Source: Trypanosoma brucei gambiense DAL972 (lineage: Eukaryota > Euglenozoa > Kinetoplastea > Trypanosomatida > Trypanosomatidae). Taken from it: a DNA stretch of 64,000 nucleotides. Under the pieces are notes generated by a model, which worked only from the letters and a program-made list of their open reading frames with translations, was not told the DNA's origin and did no database searches. The DNA is taken from positions 310,001 to 374,000 of the forward strand of contig NC_026734.1 in the NCBI RefSeq assembly GCF_000210295.1, in the 5' to 3' direction. Numbering within the stretch: position 1 is the stretch's first letter; each line of letters begins with the position of its first letter. This document shows positions 32,074-43,681 of the stretch, piece after piece. The translations under genes were made by a program, and so were the position numbers.

Positions 32074-35000
32074 GGAAATTGCAAGAAATATGCAAGAAAG
32101 GAAAAGAAAAGAAAATGCACACAAACACAAAGCACACAAAGAGGTAAATGAGAATGAGAGTAGAGGAAGTCAAATATTTGTTTTTTTTATTTATTTCGTT
32201 TGCATTCTTTCTTAGAAGAGTGAGTTGTTTTCTCTCTTTTCTTTTTATGATTGTTGTCTTGACAGATGTCATGGCCGTGTTATTAAGCATATTAAAGAAA
32301 AGGAAGAGAGGAGAGGAGAGGAGAGGAAAAGAGAGAGAGAGAGAAGAGGGAATACAGGAGAGGGTAAGGGGAATAGAAGAGAAGGGAATACAAATGAAAA
32401 ATAAAAAAAGGAAGGGGGGGGAAAAAATACAAGACGTTCAACATGAAATAAAATAAAATAAAATGAAAGGTAAATAAAAGCAATTTATGGGGCGACACGG
32501 CGCCGTTTCCGCCCATCTTCCCCACCCCCATCCCTCACATTTTTTTTTCTTGTATTGATTCATCCCGTTTTTTATTGTTATTATTTATTCATGCTGTTTT
32601 GTTTTTTTTTGTACTTATGAGTTGAGAAGGAGAGAAACAACAACGAATACCAAAAATAAATAAATAAAAATATATACTTGCACGTATGCATGCATGCATC
32701 TTTATTTTTATTTTGTTGTTGTTGTGTTTCACCATACATATATATATATATATATGTCTATCTCTCTCTCTCTCATTTTCACTCCATATCATTCTTCAAT
32801 TATGTCAAGTCATGTCTCATCATGTCTTGTCTCCTCCCCATTTTCTTTTTCTCCTTTTTCGGTCTTGTATTCGACAGCAATTTGTTTGTTTATTTGTTTT
32901 GGCACCTTCTTTTTTTCTTTTTTTTTTCTTTTAAATTCTGTTAACCATTCAAAAGAAGGATTTTTTTTTCTTTTTTGGAAGAAGAAGAAGAAAAGAAAAG
33001 AAAAGGAAGAAAAAAAAAAAGAAGGATCGAAAAGAGATCAGATATGTACACAGTGGGACGTGGGGGAAAGGAATATTAGGCACGTATTAATGCATGAATT
33101 GAATAAATTATTCAATCATTATTTCATATCAGTGCACAAGAAAGTTAAAAGAGAGAAAGAAGGGGAGGAGATGGGAAAAAGAAAAAAGAAAAAATAAGAG
33201 GTGTGATGAATATGAAATGAAAAAGAATGAAATAAGACGAATATGTGCGCACGAGGCAATTTATTAGGGGGGAAAAAACAGAGAGAGGGGGGAATAGGGC
33301 GGAGGGGACGGAATTTTAAGCGCTTGCTGAAAGGTTTCAGTCGAAAAAGTCTAATGATATATTAAATGGGTGAAGGGAAAGGAAGGGAAGCCCAAAAAAA
33401 AAAAAGAAAAGAAAGAAATGTCTGCACACACACATATATATATATATATATATGGATGTATGTTAATATGTTTAAACTACAAAAAAGAAAAAAAATGTAC
33501 TCACATGAGAGGCAGGGGGTTGTGGGGAAGTGCCTTTTGTTTACCTTTTTTTTTTAATTTTTTTTTTTAATTTTATTGCTACCGCCTTGATATTTACGAA
33601 TATCTCTCAAGGCGCGTGCATCACTGCGCTGGATGGGAACTGAGGAGCAAAAAAAAAAAAAGAAGAAAGGAAAGGAAAGGAAAGGCCACGTACAAAAAGG
33701 TGTTGTGGTGTACTTGAAATGACTGAAGAGGAGGATATGCGTGGATGTAGCAGAAAAAAAAAAGGAATTGCGACACGTGTATACAGAAATAATTTTTAAT
33801 ATTTCAATGAAATAAGGCAAATGTGCAATTTTCCTTTTTCTTTTTTTGATGGTCGCCCCAACTCACGTGATTTTGGAAGTATTTTTATTGTTGTTGTTAT
33901 TGTTGAGTGCGTCACACCGCGGTACTTTCTCACACAATTCCCTACCTTACCTTTTTGTCGTGTTTTCCTCAACACAATACATTTTTTTCTTTTTTTTTTC
34001 CCCCTACAAAAGTGCCTCGTTTCTTATATTATAACCGTCAGACGGAGTCATGTATGAGCATATATTTATGCATTTATTTATATACTTGCCTACATATATA
34101 TATATATATATCATTATGTATTTGATTTTTACTTTTATTATTTTTTTATTATATTGATATTTATACATTTTGATATATTTGGATGTGCGTCTGTGGGAAA
34201 GTGGGGGCAGGTGGTAATGTTGTGGGATCATTTATATTATATTATGTTATATGTTGTATCACTTTTTTGTCTGTTTGTTGTATCGTTTAGGTGTGCTTGG
34301 TTGTTATTGTTTGTTTTTGTTAAATATATATTATTCTTCACTTCCCCTTGCCTTTCACCTCCTTCTCATCCTCCCCCTCCCCCCTTTTTTTGTTTTTGTT
34401 TTTTAGTTTTTTGTTTTTTTGTATTTGTTTTACTTTTCTTCCATCTTTGCCTGCCCGCTCCCTTTGCCATGGTACAGCGCCTACATCGACAAATTATTAT
34501 CATCAATAATGTTGTTATAATGTACTAAGTTAAATATACCGCAGCTACACCGATCTGTGTGCCCACACTTGTGTAAGCCCGCGCATGTACATGAATGATT
34601 GGGGTGAATAAATGAATAAGTAATTTTATTTATTTTTATCTTATTTGTTTTCCTTTTTTTTTTTGTGTGTGTAGGGAATCGTATCAGCGTTTTCTCTTTT
34701 CTTTTCTCGAGGTACAACCCTGAGAAAAGAATAGCAAAATCCCTAACGGCTACGCGCTGCGTGCCATAATGAACCGGACTTTTTTTTTTTTTCTCTCTCT
34801 TCTTCCTCTTCTGTCATTACACAACATGAGATATTTGTATCACCCCCCCCCCCTCCTTAAACCCCATGATGTGATTCCCCTCTTCCCCGACTACATCCCA
34901 TCGTGCCACCCCTTGATATTTCTTTTTTGTCCATTTATTGAAAATATATATATATATATATATATACATATACATATTCGTATACGGATTTTTTTTATGT

Positions 35001-35307
35001 TCCTCTTCTCCTTTCTTCTCTTCTCTTCTCATCCTTTTTCTTTCCTTTTTTTTTTTGTTTCTTTTTTTTTTTTTGCGTTCTGAGCATCATTTTGATCATA
35101 ATCTGTGCGGTGTCTTTTATTATTCTGTTATCCATTATCATTTGTTTTGTCACCCTTTCTTTTACTTTTCTCCACCATTGAAGCGAATACCCCTTAGCCC
35201 ATAGCTGCGGTGGTACCGGCTGCCAACTCATACATTTCATCGTTATATTTAAATTTCAACTCGCACTCGCATCAGTTGTTTTGTTTTGTTTTTCTTCTCT
35301 TCTTCTC
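32074..35307. other. Long low-complexity intergenic region
   Basis: 3.2 kb without a supportable gene. Contains purine runs (32290-32350, 32980-33035), (TA)n at 32739-32755, 33433-33452, 34096-34111 and 34943-34964, and T-rich tracts. Pyrimidine-rich stretches at 35148-35175 and 35276-35307 are alternative spliced-leader signals for the next gene. Confidence 0.55.
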
Positions 35308-35320
35308 ATGCGTCGCTGCA
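35145..35320 (+). promoter_or_regulatory. Two alternative spliced-leader acceptors around a gene start
   Basis: One tract (35148-35175) is followed by an AG at 35181-35182; no ATG follows until 35308. A second, stronger tract (35276-35307) abuts that ATG, and its first AG is at 35319-35320, inside the coding region. Use of the second would move the start to the in-frame ATG at 35401. Confidence 0.5.
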
Positions 35321-36165
35321 GCACGGCGCTTCGCACGGGTCGGAGGGGCCCTGGTGGGTGGACGGAGCCGCGACTTCAACAAGCCACCAGTACAGATTTT
35401 ATGCGTGACTCCACCGGCGCTGGTGGTGACAATAATAATAATAATAATAATGATGGCGGAAAGGGGCCGTCCTCGGCTCTCAAGCGGCATTTTAACGTCA
35501 ACGATTTCTCTATGATTGAGCGGCAACAAATGACACTCACGAAACTGATGCGCATCACGATGGATGCAACTTTTAAACCGAAAGATCCCGACAGCAGGAC
35601 ATATGGCGGAGACGGTGCCACGCAGAGAGCGGCACTTCGGGAAGAGCTCAAAACAATGGATAGTCGAATTGTCCCCTTCGCTCACGAGGAAATATTAAAC
35701 GACTACCTTAAAAACATAGTGGAGCTCTCCGGTCCCTCGGGTCAGCGATATGATAGAGAAATGTTGCGAGGCAGACTCGTTGGCCTCCTTTTCTTCACCG
35801 AAACGGATCGATCACTGGCATTCATGAGGTTGTTGCGGGAGTTCCATCAGCGGCACAGACGTGACTTTGTAGTTGTCGCCATATCTCTCGGTGGAAAGGA
35901 GATGATGGATATCACTCGACAACATGGTTTCTACCACTGCAGCCATCGTGACGGGGCCACATGGGTTCAGCGTGATACAGGTTTAATGGTGCGCCCATGG
36001 ACACCACTTCCAAGGCTTATTGTCGTCAATGGTACAAGTGGTGAGGAAATCACTTCTAGCGGTGTTACAGCTGTAAAGGCGCATCCAAACACATGTTTTG
36101 AAAAGTGGAAAAATGGGGAGGAGGGATGTGATTGGTGGGATTACATCAAAACGTTCTATATGTGA
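35308..36165 (+). CDS. Thioredoxin/nucleoredoxin-fold protein lacking the CXXC motif
   Basis: 285 residues from ATG 35308; an upstream TTG extension is rejected. The first about 30 residues (MRRCSTALRTGRRGPGG) are Arg-rich with no acidic residue until Glu20, like a mitochondrial presequence. An Asn-repeat linker follows. From about residue 150 the tryparedoxin/nucleoredoxin fold is recognisable: LRGRLVGLLFFTETDRSLAF, a helix, DFVVVAISLGG and, near the end, a cis-Pro-like PLPRLIVVNGTSGEEI strand. In tryparedoxins the loop after the first strand holds WCPPC; here it is TETDRS, with no Cys. Thiol redox activity by the usual mechanism is therefore unlikely; a binding role is possible. The fold call rests on pattern matching by eye. 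Confidence 0.68.
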   Translation: MRRCSTALRTGRRGPGGWTEPRLQQATSTDFMRDSTGAGGDNNNNNNNDGGKGPSSALKRHFNVNDFSMIERQQMTLTKLMRITMDATFKPKDPDSRTYGGDGATQRAALREELKTMDSRIVPFAHEEILNDYLKNIVELSGPSGQRYDREMLRGRLVGLLFFTETDRSLAFMRLLREFHQRHRRDFVVVAISLGGKEMMDITRQHGFYHCSHRDGATWVQRDTGLMVRPWTPLPRLIVVNGTSGEEITSSGVTAVKAHPNTCFEKWKNGEEGCDWWDYIKTFYM

Positions 36166-36804
36166 GTTGTCAAATGAAGAGGGAATGCGTGGCTGGGAAA
36201 CGGGGATGCAATATATATATATATATATATATATATACGCGTGTCTTTTTACCATTATCTGTACGCATTGGTATTGGTTTGCCCTCGACGTTATTTTACG
36301 TAAATTCACTCAGGAATAAAATAAGGCATTGCAGTTCACGGGCCAACATTCCACTAGTGTTTATAATATCGTTCTTTTTTATATCAGTGTAACGATTGCT
36401 CACACTTATTTAGGATCAAATTTCACTTACTTTCAAATTTGTGTTGTAACAATATAGAAAGGAAAAGCAAGTCATTCAAGCATGATAAGGAACCTTCAGC
36501 AGCGCCACTGCGTTAACTTCCACTCAACATAATAAAATAATAAAGATATTTGAATTTAAAATAAACTTACCTTTCAAAAATCGCAGAAAAACACTTGAAC
36601 GGAACGAAAAAATAAAAAAAAAATGCCATCACCATATCAACAACATCACCAGAAAAAAATAAAATAAAACCTTATTTAAGGACGAAAAGTAGATACCTAT
36701 CATTAAACAAAATAAAAAAATCTATCAACATATAACATAACATAAGAAATAAAACAATAACTATAATAGAACAATCACAAATATTATTGAATCTCTCCCT
36801 CTCC

Positions 36805-36834
<30 letters not shown>
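36166..36834. other. AT-rich region left of the tubulin array
   Basis: No gene. (TA)n at 36211-36235 and 36806-36831. The second ends only a few bases before the first array-derived sequence. Between them is A/T-rich unique DNA. Confidence 0.7.
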
Positions 36835-36835
<1 letters not shown>

Positions 36836-37066
36836 CGCACCATGTGTAGGTTTTCATTTATGTTCTTTCTTTCTTTCTTTTGTGAATTTGTTTTCTGTCT
36901 CAAATGTTTTTAATTCGCTTGGGACCTATGTTTTTCTTGTTTTTTTTGCTCACCCTTTGTGTAGGAGGCACCCTGTCACGTCTGTGGTTGCGTGTATGCC
37001 TTCCTTCCCCTTATTCGCTTCTTCCTGTCGTGTCACACCTCTTTCTCTCTCTCCCTTTCGGCCTTT

Positions 37067-37167
37067 NNNNNNNNNNNNNNNNNNNNNNNNNNNNNNNNNN
37101 NNNNNNNNNNNNNNNNNNNNNNNNNNNNNNNNNNNNNNNNNNNNNNNNNNNNNNNNNNNNNNNNNNN
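37067..37167. other. Assembly gap inside the tubulin array
   Basis: Left flank is the alpha-beta spacer; right flank is alpha coding sequence from nucleotide 782. By the repeat period, at least about 2.8 kb (one whole beta gene, a spacer and most of an alpha gene) is missing, plus any number of whole units. Confidence 0.95.
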
Positions 37168-37742
37168 CGTACCCACGTATCCACTTCGTGCTGACAAGCT
37201 ATGCACCAGTCATCTCCGCAGAGAAGGCCTACCACGAGCAACTCTCTGTCTCTGAGATCTCGAACGCTGTGTTTGAGCCCGCCTCCATGATGACAAAGTG
37301 CGACCCCCGCCACGGCAAGTACATGGCGTGCTGCCTCATGTACCGTGGTGACGTTGTGCCAAAGGATGTGAATGCTGCCGTCGCGACCATCAAGACGAAG
37401 CGCACGATTCAGTTCGTGGACTGGTCTCCCACAGGCTTCAAGTGCGGTATCAACTACCAGCCACCCACGGTGGTGCCAGGTGGTGACCTTGCCAAGGTGC
37501 AGCGCGCGGTATGCATGATCGCCAACTCCACGGCCATCGCAGAGGTGTTCGCTCGTATTGACCACAAATTCGATCTCATGTACAGCAAGCGCGCCTTCGT
37601 GCACTGGTACGTCGGTGAGGGTATGGAAGAGGGTGAGTTCTCCGAGGCCCGTGAAGACCTTGCAGCACTTGAGAAGGACTACGAAGAGGTTGGTGCCGAG
37701 TCCGCGGATATGGACGGTGAGGAGGATGTGGAGGAGTACTAG
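37168..37742 (+). CDS. TUBA: Alpha-tubulin, 3' part after gap
   Basis: In frame from the gap edge (the first whole codon gives Tyr, then [12 protein letters not shown]), it encodes the last 190 residues and ends in GEEDVEEY. It matches the complete copy at 40034-41389 over this span. The 5' part is in the gap, so this is an assembly truncation and not a biological one. Confidence 0.96.
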
Positions 37743-38072
37743 AAAGTGTGACAACGTCGCACCATGTGTAGGTTTTCATTTATGTTCTTTCTTTCTTTCT
37801 TTTGTGAATTTGTTTTCTGTCTCAAATGTTTTTAATTCGCTTGGGACCTATGTTTTTCTTGTTTTTTTGCTCACCCTTTGTGTAGGAGGCACCCTGTCAC
37901 GTCTGTGGTTGCGTGTATGCCTTCCTTCCCCTTATTCGCTTCTTCCTGTCGTGTCACACCTCTTTCTCTCTCTCCCTTTCCGCCTTTTCTTTCAATCTTG
38001 TTTTCTCGACCAGCCCTACTAGAGGAGAAAGAATAGTAACCCTTTCATCAAAGAAAATAGTTCAAACGAATT
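37743..38072 (+). promoter_or_regulatory. Alpha-beta tubulin spacer with candidate beta splice acceptor
   Basis: 330 bp. A long C/T-rich tract (about 37960-38009) ends at the AG 38012-38013, giving a 59-nt 5' UTR without ATG. Copies recur before 41721 and 45549, differing by one T in a T run. It must also hold the alpha 3' UTR and poly(A) site, which in trypanosomes is set by the downstream splice signal. Confidence 0.75.
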
Positions 38073-39401
38073 ATGCGCGAAATCGTCTGCGTTCAGGCTG
38101 GCCAATGCGGTAACCAGATCGGCTCAAAGTTCTGGGAGGTGATCAGTGACGAGCACGGTGTGGACCCCACAGGTACCTACCAGGGTGACTCTGACCTGCA
38201 GCTGGAGCGCATCAATGTGTACTTTGATGAGGCAACGGGAGGTCGCTATGTGCCCCGCTCCGTGCTGATTGATCTGGAGCCAGGTACAATGGACTCCGTA
38301 CGTGCTGGCCCCTATGGTCAGATCTTCCGCCCCGACAACTTCATCTTTGGACAGTCTGGCGCCGGCAACAACTGGGCAAAGGGCCACTACACGGAGGGTG
38401 CGGAACTGATCGACTCTGTGCTCGATGTGTGCTGCAAGGAGGCGGAGAGCTGTGACTGCCTCCAGGGCTTCCAGATCTGCCACTCCCTTGGTGGTGGTAC
38501 TGGCTCCGGCATGGGTACGCTGCTCATCTCGAAGCTTCGCGAGCAGTACCCTGACCGTATCATGATGACTTTCTCCATCATCCCATCCCCCAAGGTGTCC
38601 GACACTGTCGTCGAGCCGTACAATACGACTCTCTCCGTGCACCAACTTGTGGAAAACTCCGATGAGTCGATGTGCATTGACAACGAGGCACTGTACGATA
38701 TTTGCTTCCGCACCCTGAAACTGACAACACCAACGTTCGGTGACCTGAACCACTTGGTGTCTGCTGTTGTGTCCGGCGTCACCTGCTGCCTGCGCTTCCC
38801 TGGTCAGTTGAACTCTGACCTCCGTAAGTTGGCTGTGAACCTTGTCCCATTCCCGCGTCTGCACTTCTTCATGATGGGCTTCGCCCCGCTGACCAGCCGC
38901 GGCTCGCAGCAGTACCGCGGTCTCTCCGTGCCCGAGCTAACGCAGCAGATGTTCGATGCGAAAAACATGATGCAAGCTGCAGATCCTCGTCACGGCCGCT
39001 ACCTGACAGCGTCTGCACTCTTCCGCGGCCGCATGTCGACGAAGGAGGTTGATGAGCAGATGCTGAACGTGCAGAACAAGAACTCGTCCTACTTCATTGA
39101 GTGGATCCCGAACAACATCAAGTCCTCTGTTTGCGATATCCCACCCAAGGGACTCAAGATGGCTGTCACCTTCATTGGCAACAACACCTGCATCCAGGAG
39201 ATGTTCCGCCGTGTGGGAGAGCAGTTCACCCTCATGTTCCGTCGCAAGGCGTTCTTGCACTGGTACACTGGCGAGGGTATGGACGAGATGGAATTCACGG
39301 AGGCAGAGTCCAACATGAACGATCTCGTGTCTGAGTACCAGCAGTACCAGGATGCCACGATTGAGGAGGAGGGCGAGTTCGACGAGGAGGAGCAATACTA
39401 G
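38073..39401 (+). CDS. TUBB: Beta-tubulin
   Basis: 442 residues, full length. Starts with the MREI motif typical of beta-tubulin, has the GTP-binding GGGTGSGMG loop and ends in an acidic tail [11 protein letters not shown] with a terminal Tyr, a possible detyrosination site as in other trypanosomatids. It pairs with alpha-tubulin in subpellicular, spindle and axonemal microtubules. With alpha 1.96 kb downstream it makes one repeat unit of the array, a head-to-tail arrangement that supports high, balanced expression without individual promoters. Confidence 0.98.
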
Positions 39402-40033
39402 ACGCGGACGGGACATTTCCCGTTCGTCATTAGCAGTAGGTAATGAAGATGTTTGTTTCTCGTCCCCTTTCTCCTTTGTCCTTCTGTCATTTTGTTCTTT
39501 TGTGTTTATGTTTTGTTGTTGTTTTCTTTAATTTTTTTTTTTCTTCCACGTTTGTGTACATCCGCGCGCCACTCTATTCAGAGAGCCACGGATAGTAGAG
39601 GAGGTGGGAAGGGTATATGAAGGACACGCGTACCATGATGTGGGATGTATTGGGGTCCCTGTCTGTCCTTACGTGACTATGTATGAACCGTCACGTGTAA
39701 GATGAGCTAGTGAGATCAACAGTACAACTCATCAACACGCCTTCTTCTCGTTAAATGTACACAATCTTGATCCTCCACCTTTATGGGTCCCATTGTTTGC
39801 CTCTTCCGCTGTGTGGAGTGCGCCTACACGCACTTCTCACTTCGTAAGTGGTGGTGGCGTAAGTATTGCCTAATGTTGACTCTATATTCTCCTCTCCTCA
39901 CCCCCTCGCGGTGCTGATTTCTGACAGATCTTCAAACACTAGTTTAAGCAAAGGACTATTCATCCGTTTATATTAGCAACAGTAGGTACTAGCACCACTA
40001 ACAACAACAACAAAGCACTTCTATTTATTTATC
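39402..40033 (+). promoter_or_regulatory. Beta-alpha tubulin spacer with candidate alpha splice acceptor
   Basis: 632 bp. A pyrimidine-rich stretch (about 39880-39905) leads to the AG at 39926-39927, giving a 106-nt ATG-free 5' UTR for alpha. A T-rich tract further left (39480-39545) could set beta polyadenylation. The copy at 43050-43681 differs at a few single bases. Confidence 0.7.
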
Positions 40034-41389
40034 ATGCGTGAGGCTATCTGCATCCACATTGGTCAGGCTGGTTGCCAGGTTGGTAACGCCTGCTGGGAAT
40101 TGTTCTGCCTGGAACACGGCATTCAACCCGATGGTGCGATGCCCTCTGACAAGACGATTGGCGTTGAGGATGATGCGTTCAACACCTTCTTCTCTGAGAC
40201 TGGTGCTGGCAAGCACGTTCCCCGCGCGGTGTTCTTGGACCTGGAGCCAACAGTGGTGGATGAAGTGCGCACTGGCACGTACCGCCAGCTGTTCCACCCC
40301 GAGCAGCTGATCTCCGGCAAGGAGGATGCGGCCAACAACTACGCTCGTGGCCACTACACCATTGGTAAGGAGATCGTCGACCTCTGCCTGGACCGCATCC
40401 GCAAGCTCGCTGACAACTGCACTGGTCTTCAGGGCTTCCTCGTGTATCACGCCGTCGGCGGTGGCACTGGTTCTGGCCTGGGTGCGCTGCTCTTGGAGCG
40501 CCTCTCCGTGGACTATGGCAAGAAGTCCAAGCTCGGCTACACGGTGTATCCATCACCGCAGGTGTCGACGGCTGTCGTGGAGCCCTACAACTCTGTGCTC
40601 TCGACACACTCACTTCTGGAGCACACCGATGTTGCTGCGATGCTTGACAATGAAGCAATTTATGATTTGACTCGCCGCAACCTCGATATTGAGCGCCCCA
40701 CGTACACCAACCTGAACCGCCTCATCGGTCAGGTGGTTTCCTCGCTGACAGCGTCCCTCCGCTTCGACGGTGCATTGAACGTGGATCTGACAGAGTTCCA
40801 GACAAACCTTGTGCCGTACCCACGTATCCACTTCGTGCTGACAAGCTATGCACCAGTCATCTCCGCAGAGAAGGCCTACCACGAGCAACTCTCTGTCTCT
40901 GAGATCTCGAACGCTGTGTTTGAGCCCGCCTCCATGATGACAAAGTGCGACCCCCGCCACGGCAAGTACATGGCGTGCTGCCTCATGTACCGTGGTGACG
41001 TTGTGCCAAAGGATGTGAATGCTGCCGTCGCGACCATCAAGACGAAGCGCACGATTCAGTTCGTGGACTGGTCTCCCACAGGCTTCAAGTGCGGTATCAA
41101 CTACCAGCCACCCACGGTGGTGCCAGGTGGTGACCTTGCCAAGGTGCAGCGCGCGGTATGCATGATCGCCAACTCCACGGCCATCGCAGAGGTGTTCGCT
41201 CGTATTGACCACAAATTCGATCTCATGTACAGCAAGCGCGCCTTCGTGCACTGGTACGTCGGTGAGGGTATGGAAGAGGGTGAGTTCTCCGAGGCCCGTG
41301 AAGACCTTGCAGCACTTGAGAAGGACTACGAAGAGGTTGGTGCCGAGTCCGCGGATATGGACGGTGAGGAGGATGTGGAGGAGTACTAG
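40034..41389 (+). CDS. TUBA: Alpha-tubulin, the only gap-free full copy
   Basis: 451 residues. Starts [13 protein letters not shown], has Lys40 in SDKTIG (the acetylation site of axonemal and subpellicular microtubules), the GGGTGSGLG nucleotide loop and a C-terminal EEDVEEY with the terminal Tyr removed and restored in the tyrosination cycle. It is the non-exchangeable GTP subunit of the heterodimer. Its 3' half is identical to the partial copy at 37168 and to the copy that ends at 45218. Confidence 0.98.
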
Positions 41390-41720
41390 AAAGTGTGACA
41401 ACGTCGCACCATGTGTAGGTTTTCATTTATGTTCTTTCTTTCTTTCTTTTGTGAATTTGTTTTCTGTCTCAAATGTTTTTAATTCGCTTGGGACCTATGT
41501 TTTTCTTGTTTTTTTTGCTCACCCTTTGTGTAGGAGGCACCCTGTCACGTCTGTGGTTGCGTGTATGCCTTCCTTCCCCTTATTCGCTTCTTCCTGTCGT
41601 GTCACACCTCTTTCTCTCTCTCCCTTTCCGCCTTTTCTTTCAATCTTGTTTTCTCGACCAGCCCTACTAGAGGAGAAAGAATAGTAACCCTTTCATCAAA
41701 GAAAATAGTTCAAACGAATT

Positions 41721-43049
41721 ATGCGCGAAATCGTCTGCGTTCAGGCTGGCCAATGCGGTAACCAGATCGGCTCAAAGTTCTGGGAGGTGATCAGTGACGA
41801 GCACGGTGTGGACCCCACAGGTACCTACCAGGGTGACTCTGACCTGCAGCTGGAGCGCATCAATGTGTACTTTGATGAGGCAACGGGAGGTCGCTATGTG
41901 CCCCGCTCCGTGCTGATTGATCTGGAGCCAGGTACAATGGACTCCGTACGTGCTGGCCCCTATGGTCAGATCTTCCGCCCCGACAACTTCATCTTTGGAC
42001 AGTCTGGCGCCGGCAACAACTGGGCAAAGGGCCACTACACGGAGGGTGCGGAACTGATCGACTCTGTGCTCGATGTGTGCTGCAAGGAGGCGGAGAGCTG
42101 TGACTGCCTCCAGGGCTTCCAGATCTGCCACTCCCTTGGTGGTGGTACTGGCTCCGGCATGGGTACGCTGCTCATCTCGAAGCTTCGCGAGCAGTACCCT
42201 GACCGTATCATGATGACTTTCTCCATCATCCCATCCCCCAAGGTGTCCGACACTGTCGTCGAGCCGTACAATACGACTCTCTCCGTGCACCAACTTGTGG
42301 AAAACTCCGATGAGTCGATGTGCATTGACAACGAGGCACTGTACGATATTTGCTTCCGCACCCTGAAACTGACAACACCAACGTTCGGTGACCTGAACCA
42401 CTTGGTGTCTGCTGTTGTGTCCGGCGTCACCTGCTGCCTGCGCTTCCCTGGTCAGTTGAACTCTGACCTCCGTAAGTTGGCTGTGAACCTTGTCCCATTC
42501 CCGCGTCTGCACTTCTTCATGATGGGCTTCGCCCCGCTGACCAGCCGCGGCTCGCAGCAGTACCGCGGTCTCTCCGTGCCCGAGCTAACGCAGCAGATGT
42601 TCGATGCGAAAAACATGATGCAAGCTGCAGATCCTCGTCACGGCCGCTACCTGACAGCGTCTGCACTCTTCCGCGGCCGCATGTCGACGAAGGAGGTTGA
42701 TGAGCAGATGCTGAACGTGCAGAACAAGAACTCGTCCTACTTCATTGAGTGGATCCCGAACAACATCAAGTCCTCTGTTTGCGATATCCCACCCAAGGGA
42801 CTCAAGATGGCTGTCACCTTCATTGGCAACAACACCTGCATCCAGGAGATGTTCCGCCGTGTGGGAGAGCAGTTCACCCTCATGTTCCGTCGCAAGGCGT
42901 TCTTGCACTGGTACACTGGCGAGGGTATGGACGAGATGGAATTCACGGAGGCAGAGTCCAACATGAACGATCTCGTGTCTGAGTACCAGCAGTACCAGGA
43001 TGCCACGATTGAGGAGGAGGGCGAGTTCGACGAGGAGGAGCAATACTAG
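41721..43049 (+). CDS. TUBB: Beta-tubulin, second full copy
   Basis: 442 residues, the same protein as the copy at 38073. The 331-bp spacer before it has one more T in a T run than the spacers before 38073 and 45549. The 3' flank differs from that of the first copy at single bases. Such near identity points to continuing homogenisation by gene conversion or unequal exchange. Confidence 0.98.
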
Positions 43050-43681
43050 ACGCGGACGGGGCATTTCCCGTTCGTCATTAGCAGTAGGTAATGAAGATGT
43101 TTGTTTCTCGTCCCCTTTCTCCTTCGTCCTTCTGTCATTTTGTTCTTTTGTGTTTATGTTTTGTTGTTGTTTTCTTTAATTTTTTTTTTTCTTCCACGTT
43201 TGTGTACATCCGCGCGCCACTCTATTCAGAGAGCCACGGATAGTAGAGGAGGTGGGAAGGGTATATGAGGGACACGCGTACCATGATGTGGGATGTATTG
43301 GGGTCCCTGTCTGTCCTTACGTGACTATGTATGAACCGTCACGTGTAAGATGAGCTAGTGAGATCAACAGTACAACTCATCAACACGCCTTCTTCTCGTT
43401 AAATGTACACAATCTTGATCCTCCACCTTTATGGGTCCCATTGTTTGCCTCTTCCGCTGTGTGGAGTGCGCCTACACGCACTTCTCACTTCGTAAGTGGT
43501 GGTGGCGTAAGTATTGCCTAATGTTGACTCTATATTCTCCTCTCCTCACCCCCTCGCGGTGCTGATTTCTGACAGATCTTCAAACACTAGTTTAAGCAAA
43601 GGACTATTCATCCGTTTATATTAGCAACAGTAGGTACTAGCACCACTAACAACAACAACAAAGCACTTCTATTTATTTATC

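Noticed and set aside
3044..36834. RNA genes (tRNA, snoRNA, spliced-leader RNA) in the long intergenic regions
   Set aside because: I saw no tRNA box pattern or recognisable spliced-leader gene by eye. A covariance-model search (tRNAscan, Rfam) would decide; a hit would overturn this.
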